Part shown: positions 26,501 to 38,300 of the stretch, in pieces
Numbering within the stretch: position 1 is the stretch's first letter
Layout: each line of letters opens with the position of its first letter
Assembly (NCBI GenBank): GCA_020086605.1
Contig: JACBWW010000003.1
Coordinates: 56,849,813-56,913,812 of the forward strand
Reading direction: 5' to 3'
Length of the DNA stretch: 64,000 bases
Source: Lanius collurio
Lineage: Eukaryota; Chordata; Aves; Passeriformes; Laniidae
The notes under the pieces: model-generated
What the model saw: only the letters and a program-made list of their open reading frames with translations
What the model was told of the DNA's origin: nothing
Database searches by the model: none
Position numbers and translations under genes: made by a program

Positions 26501-28518
26501 ACCTTGAAAGGAGACAAGCAAATCTATTTTGTGGTATGACTTCTTTAAGAATGCGACATCAGATTAGGTGGAATAAATTCTGTGGAAGAATAAAACAGCT
26601 TGCTAAAGTTTTTCAGGGACCAGCTCAGTGTGAGAGCATGGGATAAGTAAAAACAAAATAAGCAAACGAAGAAGTGGCTGGAGCAGATAAGAGTAACGAT
26701 TCAGGGAATTATTTATAAGACATGAGAAAGCAGACAGCAGCTGTGAAGGGTTTAACTCTGATGGTCCCATTAGCTACAGGCAGTACTGAGTTTAAAGAGT
26801 CCAAAGTCCCTGTGACAGCTAAGATCAATAGGAATTTATTAGATGAAGGTTAGGTTAATGGATTAACTTGTCAGATTAATTTGATAGTTGGTTCATATAG
26901 TAAATACAAGCCCTTACAGAGAAATATTACTTGACTGTTTTGACTATGACGTAGCACATTAAAATAGGGCAGCTCTTCACCCTTTGTTGTTTTTGAGAAA
27001 AATCATGCAAGGTGGTCTGAGAGTCATGTATATGTTTGTGATGTGGATGAGATTGTTTCTCATGACCAATAACCCAAACAAAACAATAAACAAAAAACCC
27101 CAAAGCAGCTAATACAATCATTTACCCTTAGAAGATGGACTCGAAACAAGCAGGCTGCTACATGAGGATTGGTTCACTGATTCACTAAGACCACTGTGAA
27201 TCTTTGTTATTATTTCAATAGGCACTAGATCAAGCCTCATCTTCTCAGACTCTGTGCTCCAGCTCAGCTGGTTAAGTTGCTTTTCTCGCTGCAGTTTGTG
27301 GTTGAGAATCAGGGCCAGTGTCATGAACTTGACAGAGCAGATATCTGACTACTAGGTGTTAAAAGGATTATGATGCTGGTTCTTAGTTCATGAACATCAG
27401 GACACGGGACAGGTAGGATTAGTCAGGGAAGGAGGTGGGATACTTGTAGAAAAGGAAGGAAAAGCAACACTGCTACCTCCACACATCTCATCACCTCAAC
27501 TGCATCCCTCTGGCACAGCCCTGCAGCCTTGCTCAGCTTCTTCCCTACCATATCCTCTGCCTGCAACCAGAGAAGCCACCTCTCACCCCTCTCTGGTGCT
27601 GCACACACTTTTGTTCCATCTCTGAAAAGTCTTGAGCAGATCTGGGTCGGAATCCACTGTGTTAAAATCAAGGCAGGACAGTAGAGTTTATGTGACAGCA
27701 CTTCTCATCGCTTTTATTTAAGACAAAAGGCCAGTAGTGTGCAGTCAGTGATGAATTATTTCTTTGGTTTTGGACTAACGACCTGTGTCAGAAGTGTTGA
27801 GAATCCCAGTTCCATTAACAGCTGGGTCAAGGTGCTGTGTGCTTTAATCCCATATGTTTTATGTATTAGCTCTATGAAATCCATGATGCTACAGTTGTGT
27901 TTAGAGCCATCTGTATTCCTGGTGTATTCTCCATATTTGTCCCCCACTGTGTGCTGTGATAGTCAAGATAATGCTGCCTTTACAAAATACGCTGTTGAGA
28001 TTCTCAGATCTCCAAGTCCTGAAAAGGAGGAGAGTTGCTAGTAGGGATTGACCAGGCTTATGGATTTGATGTGAAAATTGTAGCTAGTCAAATATCCTCG
28101 ATCATCCCCAGGGGCATTCCCAAGGCAGGAAGAGCAGCAATGGGCTGGTCTCAATAGGGTACTGCTGGGAGCAGTCAAAGAGCCTGGGGGGAATTTCAGC
28201 TCCGCAGGTGAACACACACGAGGCAATGCCTGCCTCCAGCATGCCAGGCAGTGATGGATTACTGCTGTCAGGAAGCATGCTGGGGCTCCTGAGCTGGGCC
28301 TACTCTCAGGATGATGGCAGGAAGCTCTGCTCAGTCCCAAAACACAGGACAATGCAAACTATTTAGTAAAGTTTGCTGGAGCTTGCAGCTCTCTGCAGCA
28401 CTTTAGTATGGCCCTATCTGCTCAGGAGTTGTGATCTCCTGTGGGATATTCTCAGAGTTCCCATTGTCCTCAATTCTGCAAGATCCTGTGTCCATGTCTG
28501 AGCTCTCTGCTTTTGCAT
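23586..28518. other. Unique AT-rich sequence, no gene recognised
   Basis: No transposon or RNA gene is recognised. There are homopolymers (T13 at 24,318-24,330, T14 at 24,883-24,896). An open frame on the minus strand (24,849-24,421, 142 codons) has an unremarkable composition and no domain I can name. Confidence 0.5.
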
Positions 28519-29537
28519 TGGGTTTGTGTGGCCAAGTTTTGGTAGTGGGGGGCTTCTGTGAAAAGCTGCCAGACATTTCCTTCATGTCTTACAGAGTCAT
28601 GTCTGTCAGCCTGCTCCAGGATGGACCCTCGCTGGCTGAGGCTGAGCCCAGCAGTGATAGTGGTAATGCCTCTGGCATAACAGATTCAAGAAAGTGGGGA
28701 AAATTGCTGCTCAACAGCAGCCAGAGTGAGAAACAGCCCTGCAGACACCCAGGTCAGCAAGGAAGGAGGGGCGGGAGGTGTTCCAGGAGCTGGAGCAGAG
28801 ATTCTCCTGTAGCCCATGGTGCAACCTCTGGTGATAGAGCTGTGCCCCTGCAGCCCATGGAGGTCCATAGGGGAGCAGAGATCCACCTGCAGCCCATGGA
28901 AGACACCACACCAGAGCAGGAAGATGGCTGAAGGAGGTTGAGAGCCTGTGGGAAGTCCATGATGGAGCAGGCTCTTGGTGGGATCTGTGGCCCTGTAGAG
29001 AGAGGACCCCATGCTGGAGCAGGTTTGCTGGCAAGAACATCAAGAACTGCAACCTGTGGTAAGGACTCACACTGGAGTAGTAAATGGAGAACTGTCTCCC
29101 ACAGGAGACACTTCACACTGGAGACAGAAGAATGTGAGGAGTCCTCCCCCTGAGGAAGAAGGAGAAAGACAAGTGGTGAGCTGACTGCTTTTATGAGCTT
29201 CCATTCCTCATCCCCCTGCACCTCTGGGAAGGAGCAGGGAGAGAAAATGTTAAGTGCAGTTGAGCCCGGGGAGAAGGGATGGGTGCAGGGAAGGTGTTTC
29301 AAGATTTGGTTTTATTTCTCATTATCCTGCTCTGATGTGTTTGGGAGTCAATCAAATTATTTTCCCCAAGTTGAGGCTGTTTTGCCCTTGATGGTAACTG
29401 GTGAGTGATCTTTCCCTGTCCTTACACTGATCCATGAGATTTTTATTATATTTTTTCTCCCGTGTCCAGCTGAGTAGGGGAGTGACAAAAGCAGCTTTGG
29501 TGGACATCTGGTGTCCAGCCAGGGTCAACCCACTACA
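28519..29537 (+). mobile_element. Long (~1 kb) endogenous retrovirus LTR, sense +
   Basis: This resembles a long LTR family common in songbird genomes. It starts at 'tgggtttgtgtggccaag' (TG end) and finishes 'agggtcaacccactaca' (CA end). The middle shows a characteristic cadence of about 40 bp: cctgtagcccatgg at 28,806 and cctgcagcccatgg at 28,847 and 28,886, interspersed with ggagcag boxes. The 3' part holds the poly(A) region (…gagtcaatcaaattattttccccaa…, 29,346-29,370, with a decayed AATAAA), then U5-like text 'gtgagtgatctttccctgtc' and 'ctgagtaggggagtgacaaa'. No internal retroviral genes flank it, so it is a solo LTR or LTR fragment. A long open frame across 28,431-28,931 is a by-product of the repeated motif and is not a gene. 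Confidence 0.72.
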
Positions 29538-32500
29538 GCTATTTGGAGACCGTCACAGAGCTGGGCAGAGGCTATTCACCCTTGTACCATGTTAAGCATA
29601 TTTTTGAAGGAAAACAACTTGGGGAAGCCAGCTGGGTCTTTATTGTAATCAAAAAATAAAGTAACAATACCTGAGGCTGTGATTTGCAAAGAAGTACTGG
29701 CAGTAGCATGGAAGAAGACATACACGACTTAGCTTCCCTCATGACAGGCTCGGGGCTTGGGTAGTGCTTTCTTTATCTTTTGCAGAATATGGCAATGGAT
29801 GTAGCTTTGCCATCCTATTCTGACTGGTTTATCACCTGCATCTCCAAGCCCAGGCTGGAAGGACCCTGTTCTGCAAGGTGCAAGGACATCCCTGTGCCAG
29901 GAATTGCTGCAGGATCCGTGTGTCCCAGCAGACGAGCCAGGCAGTGCTTTACTCACTCAGACTGCCCTCAGAGTTGGCTGCCCTGTGGCATACCTTGAGT
30001 CAACTCTGTACTGCAATCTGTATTCTCATCAGAGGCTTCAGAGGTATAAAACACAGCCCTGCCTGCTTTTACTAGACTTTCCCAGGCTTCCTTCAGAAAG
30101 ATAAGTGGGGCCCTTGGGGTATTAACAGAAGTAGGTAGAGTGTATTTCTCCCTTGGCATATACAGCCAGGAGCCGGCCAACATCTGTCCTGGAGGTGAGT
30201 TAGCAAAGGATTGTGACAGAGGAAGATGCAGAGGCATGACCCAGAAGAGATGACTAATAAAAAATGACTTAAGAGTTCTTCTCCAAAGATCAAAGGTTAA
30301 GTCTAGGTCAATTGTAATAACTGCATTGCTTTGCCGGTCAGGACATATGCAGTGTCCTAGAGGATCATCTAAAGCATATTCTCAAATGGCATTAAAGTGG
30401 CTGCCATTTGCAAAAGATTGGCAGGTACAGTTTTACACCAGTCCGAAGCTTCTCAGTAACAGGGTCACAGAATCATTTCTTTTCTCGAAACCTCCCCAGT
30501 GTGCAAGGAATTTTCCCTGGGTAAAGTCAAGATCACTGAGTTCCCTGCAAACACCCTCCCCTTCAGCAGCATGTCTTGGAAAGCATGGCAAGACAAATGG
30601 AGAAATGTTCCCACTCCCATGGCTTAGACTATTATTGCTGTTCAACAGGAACTAAGCAAAGTCTATTTACTTATCCTAAAAATGGATAAAAGAGTGCAGG
30701 AATAGCAAAATGTGGGGAGAATTGATGAATAGAGCAAGTAGGAGTCTGCCTGTCTGCACTATGTAGAGTAATGCTGTGGAGAGATACCCAAGCCAATGCA
30801 ACATAAGTTAACAAAAGAATCAGAAGTAGGGCAGCATCCTATACTGAAGGATTTTAAGCACTAGGATCCAATTCAACTCCCAGGCATCCTTTGTTCTCCG
30901 CTGCAAAACTTGGCAGTGCTGCTGCATGTTTGTTTCACACATTGGTTTGGGAAGTGCTGATTCAATGAGATGTTTTTCCTGCCAGTGCCTGAGCTTGCTG
31001 CCTCACTGCAAATGGGAGTTTAGTCACAGTATTTTGCCTGACACATACCTTCCCACCCACTTGTCATTATCAGTTTAAGTATTTCCGTCTCACACAGGGG
31101 TACACAGCAAAAATATATTACAAAGGATAAAAAGATTTAGTCATCATCAGGAGTTCAGTTAAGCCTACATAGTTGACTGCTCAGAAGAATTAAGGTTCTT
31201 AATTGGATAGTTTTCTATTTGAAAAAGCAGCATGGTTTGATGTGGAGCTTCTCCTAATAAAACAAATGTCCAGAAGCATCAGTGGGCAGCACAGGGAGTG
31301 GCTAACTATTCACTAGAAAACCCTTCTGCTCATCAGCTACTTGGCATTATTTTTTTAAGGACACATTTTTTTTCCTGGGCACCATTGATTAGCACTATTA
31401 GACACTGCTCATTTGCACATTAATAGGAGAATATGTTTCCTATTGGTCCAGCTGGATCATAACCATGTGCATTTTCAAGGTGAGCTATCTGCAAGGCTGC
31501 TCCTTGTGTTTGATAAAGATGACTTAATAGCTAGATGGAGCTCTAGTATGGACAATTTTTCTGGGTTCTCCCTTATTGCTTGTGCCCATTTGCCTTTGAA
31601 CAACCTTTTATTCAGAAAATGTTCCACCCATATTTGTGTAGTGCATGTTAAATGTTGTGTGGGGCAAAGGAGAAACGTGGGTAGTCCTTACTGTAAGCAC
31701 TACATATGGTATGAGGGAAAAGGTCCTTTATGACACTAAACTGGACTGGGGACCTCCATGGAAGCAGCTCTATTTCTCTGTGAAACTATGATAATTAGAA
31801 TGTCACTTAAGTTTAATTCTCCTCCACAGAACTATTATATGAGACTTTTCAGATATTTATGTAGGGAGCTTTTACTTCTGTTTATTTCAGTAAAACAGTA
31901 TTTGGCCACTGCTGAGTGCTTTCCATAATCCCCTTATAAATCTGTGAGAGAAAGTCTACAGTTGCTGGCAATTTCTTCACTATGTGTGAAGGATTATTCC
32001 ATTCATACGATTCATAGGATTTTTCCAGATTTTAAAGCAAGTTAAAACTCGGTTTTGGCATTATGATAAATTAGGTAGAGAACCAAGACCACTTGCCTTT
32101 TTTCCTGGCTACTTTGGGAAAAAGCAAAGCATTTTTGATCATTATTTGCTGTTTGAATTTATTCAAAAATACAACTATACTGTGAAAGTGAAGGTCAGAC
32201 CAAAGGCTGTTCACCAGTTACATATGACACATACTGACCAAAGACACTGATAATCAGGAATCAGTGTGTGTGTGTTGTTTTCCTGGCCACTGAAATTGCA
32301 TATAATTTTCTCTCTTTTTTTTTTTTTTTTAATTTTAAAATAGTATAACATTTCATAAATTGGCAGACTGTCCAGCAACTTGATGAAAGAAATTACCTAC
32401 TCATGAAGGAAGAGGAAGAAGCATATGTGTGTAGGAAATAACCAAGACTTAAAAAATTAGAAAACATGTAAGCCCTGTTCTTTATCCTTTTACAAAAGGA

Positions 32501-33234
32501 AATAGAGAATCTAGAGATAAACTCTGTGTCTCACAGAGACAAGCTGAGCTGTATCAGTCCCAGAAGTCCTTCCTGCCTGTCAGAGAAATGACAGGAGAAA
32601 ACCTAAAGCACTTGAAACCTTACTTACTGCTGATCAGATCTGTAGTTGCCTCTACGTGTCTAAGTGCAGTACTGTTTATGATGCCTTTTATCTTATATAA
32701 CTGTCATCTGTTCATGGGTGAAAACACTGACATTTCATTTTGGAGAATTTCATTTTCCCAGCCAGGATCAGGTTTGGTATATAAGTAGCATACAAACCAG
32801 TGTGCCGTGAGAGATCACTGCACTGCCTGTGTGTTGTCTGAAATATGCCTGGGAGATTTTTCCACTCCTTCCCATTGTGTCCTGCTTGGTCATTGCATAG
32901 AACTCAAATATCTGGTGACTGAATGGCTCGAGGGTCATGGCCACCACCTCTTGGGTCTCATCTGAGTGAAGTAAGGGATTATGATTATAATTTTCTGCTG
33001 GCTAGAGGGGCTTGATGAGGACTTCAGTATCCTGAGATCTCCCTAGAAAGTTCCCTGTTTTTTGATAAGCTTCCTGCTAAGAACAATACCTAAAGTGTGT
33101 CATTGGTTTATTTCTCTTTTTTTTGTTCCACAACCCCAAAACAATACCATAGGGAACTGTTGTGGATGGTGGCAGCATGGAGCTGAAAGGAGCTTACCTG
33201 GTAGGTACAGATACCCAAGGCAGGATCTCCTGTA
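29538..33234. other. Unique AT-rich sequence, no gene recognised
   Basis: No repeat family or exon is identified. It contains a T16 run (32,315-32,330) and a short GT patch just upstream (about 32,264-32,276). Isolated AATAAA hexamers (for example near 29,653) have no associated coding sequence. Confidence 0.5.
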
Positions 33235-33425
33235 CCCAGACCACTCCTGACAGATGTGAATCTGACTTGTTTTTAAAGACCTCCAGTGTAGAGGTGTCAC
33301 AGCATCCTCAGGCAATTCCTGTTCTTTGCTGTTCTTATCATTAGAAATATTTCCTAATGCCTGACGTAAATCTTCCTTGCCAGAAGCTGAACTCATTATT
33401 CTTGTCCTGCCCACTATAACAAGAA
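33235..33425 (-). mobile_element. Ancient CR1 LINE fragment, minus orientation
   Basis: On the plus strand the text 'cctgacagatgtgaatctga', 'tttttaaagacctccagtgt', 'tcctaatgcctgacgtaaat' and 'tcattattcttgtcctgccc' follows the reverse complement of the CR1 3' region in order, with many substitutions and small gaps. The high divergence points to an older amniote-age insertion than the other CR1 copies here. Both ends are eroded and approximate. Confidence 0.65.
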
Positions 33426-34103
33426 GCTACTTCAGTAGTTACCCACACACTTCCTTTCCCACCAAATGCAATTTTGTCCTTTAATTCTGATGTAATGGTG
33501 GATGGTGATTATGTTCACAGGAGTGGAACAGACGTGTTGACATGCATTCCTCAAAGCTTTACTATTTCTTGGCATTAGGAGCCATCATGCATAGGGCTGC
33601 TGTGTTAAAAATGTAGTTGCCTTCACATGTACAGAGATCAGAACAGACTTTAAGGGCTAATGCAGGCATAGACAATACAGATAGAATAACAAACATCTAA
33701 TTAGGTAATGTCAAAAGGGAAGAAGTTAATTTTATTTTGACTGGTTGTGTACATTTGGTATCTGCTAAAAAGTGTACTGAAGATCATAAGGGCTTGTGTA
33801 CTTGGTCGCTTACAACAGGGCTAACAAATCTTTCAGGACTTACCTACACCACAAAGCCTTTGCCAGACCAAACCTGCCTCTCACAACAGCAAATTCTAAG
33901 CATGTTAAATACCTTAATATGAGTTCAAGGGGTTTTTTTCACACAGCCTTGGCTTCACCTGTCTTGGCCATTATAGACCTGTACACTGTCAGGTATCTCA
34001 GCCTTGACACTTCCCAGCCCAGCACAGAGTTTGTTGAAGGGATCCATCTCTCCTTAGCAGTAGGGGACAATAGTCCAGTTCCTACATCTCAGCTACTTAT
34101 CCC
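33426..34103. other. Unique spacer between two CR1 fragments
   Basis: No gene, repeat or RNA structure is recognised in this roughly 680-bp stretch. Confidence 0.5.
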
Positions 34104-34800
34104 AGAATCACAGAACAGTTTGGGTTGGAAGGGACATTCCAAGATCATTTATCCCAGCCTGCACTGCCATGGACTGTCCAGTCTGGCTTTGAACACTTGC
34201 AGGAATGAGGCATTCACAGCTTCTCTGGGAAACCTGTTTCACTGCCTCATTACCCTCATTGTAAAAAATGACTTATGTCCTTTTTGTGTTCTTTTAATTT
34301 AAAGCCAATACCCCTTTTCCTCTTAGTAGAAGCCCCAGTAAAAAGTCTCTCTTCATGTTTCTTGTAAGGCCCCTCTATACACTGAAGGGCTGTAAGGAGC
34401 TGTCCCCAAAGCCTTCCCTTCTTCAGGATGAAGAACCCCAGCTCTCTCAGCCTTTCTTCATGAGAGTGGAGGGGCAGAATCCCTTCCCTTGACCTGCTGG
34501 CCGTGGTGCTTATTATGCAGCCCAGGGTGTGGTTGGCTTTCTGGGCTGTGAGTGCACATTGCTGGACCATACCTAATTTTTGGCTTCTTAAAACCAAGTC
34601 TTTCTCAGTTCATCCATGACCCTGCCTGCTTGATACCGAGGATTTACCTGACCCAGGTGCAGGACCTTGCACTTGGCCTTGCTGAACTTCATGAGGTTTG
34701 CATGGGCCCATCTCCCAAGCCTGTGCAGGTCCCTGGGGATGGCATCCTTTTGTCCAAACCTATCCAGTGTACTTTCTAGCCTTGCACTGGGGGCTGTGTC
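34104..34800 (-). mobile_element. CR1 LINE fragment with ORF2 C-terminal remnant, minus orientation
   Basis: The reverse-complemented CR1 3' tail starts at 34,104 (agaatcacagaacagtttgg, gttggaagggacattccaag) and the element reads leftward on the minus strand. Near 34,650-34,750 the minus strand still encodes a short piece of the CR1 reverse-transcriptase C terminus. The peptide includes 'NLMKFSKAKCKVLHLGQVNP' preceded by an 'HRLGRWAH' remnant, which is diagnostic for CR1 ORF2. The frame is then broken. The element is 5'-truncated at about 34,800 and the flank is unique. At about 700 bp it is one of the longer CR1 copies in the window. Confidence 0.9.
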
Positions 34801-35147
34801 AATACAGTCAAATTCATATAACCAAACATAGTAACTTAGCTGCATCACATGCAGTCTGTGGGAATTGCATTGGCTGATTCTCTCTTCTCTGTGACAGCAG
34901 CCCAAGGTGACTTGTACAGATGTAGATGTCTTCACTTGGGACACTTACAGTTAGTGACATACTGCCTTTGTGTAAGTAAGCCACAAGTACTCAATGCCAA
35001 GCCTGAACCACCAGTACAGATAGAAAGTGTATAAGGTTTCTATACTTTCACTTTTTCTCAACTCACTGGTCAGCATAGGCACAGATGGAGAATCTTTCCC
35101 TCCGTATCAGGCATAGACTCTATTGCAGAAATTCTGTTTGCCTTTGA
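34801..35147. other. Unique spacer
   Basis: No gene or repeat is recognised between the CR1 5' truncation point and the A/C tract. Confidence 0.5.
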
Positions 35148-35277
35148 ATTACAAAAAAATCCCAAAACCAAAAACCAAACAAAAAACCAAACCAATCCAA
35201 ACAAACAAAAAAACACAAAATGAAACAAACAAAAAGAAACCAAATGAAAACAAAAAACCCTCAAACCAACCAAACAA

Positions 35278-35308
<31 letters not shown>

Positions 35309-35362
35309 CAAAAACAACAACAAAAAAAATCCCCCAAAAACAAAACCAAAACAAAACAGAAG
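35148..35362. repeat. Low-complexity A/C tract (CAAA-type), nearly G-free
   Basis: About 215 bp made almost only of A and C, with irregular caaa, caaaa and accaa units, a run of C followed by a long A run near 35,280-35,302, and only a handful of G. It has no fixed period. The open frames across it translate to Lys/Asn/Pro/Thr/Gln (or Phe/Cys/Leu/Val on the other strand) and are composition artefacts. On the minus strand it is a T/G tract. It could be an expanded tail of a long-dead retroposon, but no body is recognisable. Confidence 0.9.
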
Positions 35363-38300
35363 TTTTGTGGAATCACTTACTGAACAAGGGATCCTTAGAC
35401 CTCAGTTAAAAACTGAGAATTGCTATGAATCTGAGAATGTAGTTGCGAGGGCTTTGTTTTGCAGAAAGGCAAACCTCACTAGCAGCTTGATCCAGAACTT
35501 CATTTGAATGGTTTATACATTGTAAATGTATGGATAATTAATTTGGTCAGATTTAGCTTCAAAACAGGAAGTCTCATGATTTTTTACTTGTACAGTGCAA
35601 ACTGTGATTGAGAAGAAGGTAAAAGTATTTAATTTGGTAGGTCCTCCTTGTCATTTCACTTCATTTTGACAACAGTATGAGACTCAAGACTCTAGGTTTC
35701 TTCCTAGGTATTTTTGCAGCTGTGTTTAAACCAAACATTCACTTTCTTTTAGCAACACAATGACTATGTTTTTGCAACAGTTCAGTAAGTCACGGATGTT
35801 ATCTGAAAGAGTGAGCTAGTTCATATCTGGTGTTTGTTTAAATGAAAATGTTGTTGTTGCTGTATCTTTTCCACCATGAGGGGTTTTATCTACATGCTTG
35901 TAAACAGTTTGAGTCCTGTCCACAGAGACTCACTGCTTTTCTTTGTTATGTTTCAAAACTCAAATTTTGCAACACACTAAAACCGCTGCAGAAACTTCTA
36001 CTTTGTGAGGCAGAGTTTGCTGCCCACTTACAGAGAAGAATCCTAAAGTCTAGAGATACAGATGAAAAATTTCATTGAAGAGTTAAAAACGGCAAAGCAG
36101 AAAATCTCAGTGCTTTCTGCTTTATTGCACATAGAGGCTGGACACACTATCATTTTGTTAATGCTGCTATTTAGATAGATCTTGTTGGATGTACTTGAAG
36201 CACTAAGTATCTTGATTCACAGGTATTTTCTAATCAAGGCTATTTCTGTGACATTCAGTTGAACTTGAAATTGGAAGTGTTGAGTGAAGTATTTTACTGT
36301 TTTCTATCTAGCTGGCTGCGATTTATCTATATGAAATCTGATCTGATCATCTAAGGACCCTAACTGGAGCAAATGAAATGTTTTATCACCAGGAATCTCT
36401 TGAGATGGCTTTCCAGAAGGTGTAAAAGGCTGCTATGATGGGCTGTCCTTATACTTGTGGATGAGATAGTTTACTGGAGCAAATCTGCAATATTAGGGCA
36501 TATATCTGAGGAAAAGTCCTCATTTGCACCTATGATCTTATTTTGGCCCCGTCCAGCAGCTCCCAAATGCTTCACACTCTGAAACAGTAGGATATAACCC
36601 TTTGACCAGTTCACAGTGAACTGCTGCCCTCTGTTAAGAAGAGAGCAGAGCTGGCTCTGAGACTCCAAACTCCTCCCTGGCTCAGTACCAAGAAATCCTA
36701 GAAGCTGCTGCAAGCTCTCCTTCATTTCAAGATTAACTTATTCTTACTTGGCTCATATTTTGGCCTGACATCCAAAATTAATTTTATCAAACCTACTTCA
36801 CCTGTCTCAGCTCAAAACACAGTCCCCCTCTAGCTCCCTTTGCACAGGAGAAGTTTGGGCATGGATGGAGATGGTTTTATGTCACTGTGTGTCCTGTGTC
36901 AGTGAGCTGGCACAAAGGGAGGTCACAGTCCACAGCACAGCCTAAGCTAAGGTCCTGTGGGAAAGAAGAAGGGGGGGTATATTGGTATTTAAATTTTATT
37001 CATTCTCTATTTCTCAGGAAGAATGATTTTAAAGTTGCAAGGAAAGTCAGTGCTCCTGGCTACTCCTCTTTGCTGCTGCTCCATGTCTTCACTCTGGTAA
37101 ATGGTGAGCAGATTAAAATGATAGTCCCCATCACGTGTTCACCTTGGAACTGGGTTGATTACTTCAATTTCAGCTGTGGAAAAAGGTCTCAGTCATGACT
37201 TCAGGGGAGAGGAGAACAGCTTCAAACCTGCCTTCATGATGCCAAGCTCATTGAAAACAGCAATAAAACTACAAGACAGAGTAAGGTTCAAGTTGCTTCT
37301 CAGCTGGAAGCTCTGGGGAGTCAGTAAACAGAAAACCTGCTGCTTCCAGGGAGGTGTTTGTTTGTGTTTTTCCTAATGAAGCTATTCTAAAGCAAGGAGC
37401 CCTGCACTCCCCACCGTGCAATGGCAGCCTTAACCCACCCCCTGTTGTGATAAAAGCAGTACTCCGAGAGGAGCAGGATGTGGCAGTCATTCATAACTTC
37501 GACTGTGTGTTTTTCAACATCGGTAAATAGATGCTTTTCAGAGCAAAAAGGAGTGTGAACAAGCACTGTTAGCAATGCTTTCCCTCAAGGGCACGCAGCT
37601 GCTCCTGGCTCGGCTGCCCACTGCAGTCACGGCACAGAGGGAATGTGGCAGCCCTCTTTGGCAACCGTGGGCAGGTGTTTCTGGCTCCGGGATCTCCAGT
37701 GTTTCCCACAAAGCATCTTGGTTATTTAAGAGGCTGAGTCTGTCAAGTTCATGCTATGCTCCTGCCTCTTGTTGAAGTTTCCAACTCTGTGTGGGGTGAG
37801 AATTTCACTTCTCTAAAAGGCAGCTGCTGAGATCCAAGACAAGTTTTCATGGCAGCAGTTAACATTTCCTATGAGGTATGAGAGCTGAGGGACTTCTTCT
37901 GAGGTTATCAAGGTTACCAAAAATAGTTTTTTCCACCTCTAACATCAAGAAAATGCAGTAACTTTTTTAACACTTACCCTAGATCTCTATATGCCAGAAA
38001 AAAAAAAAAAAAAAGCAGTTCATTTTTTCCCTGTCATTCCTGTGTGTCACACCCTCATTACAACATCCTTCTATAGAAGAATTCCTGTGCGTGAGAAAGA
38101 GAAAAGTGAATCTGAAGTGACTTTACTTAGTCTAACTCTGGTTAAAATTTCTGCCAACAGTTACTCCCACGTATAGCCATTGCTCAGAGGTAAACATAAA
38201 GCTGGAGTTAAGATTTATGTTCTTCTGTCAAAAGGGCTCAAAATGTCAGAATCAAAAACTGCGGGTAAGAGAGGAACGTGGTGCGTGCTGGTGAGTTCAC

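Noticed and set aside
28431..29302. Open frames of 110-180 codons on both strands
   Set aside because: They lie inside or across the long LTR and follow its internal repeated motif; no retroviral protein domain is present.
35070..35507. Lys/Asn/Pro-rich and Phe/Cys/Val-rich open frames
   Set aside because: Composition artefacts of the A/C tract on the two strands.
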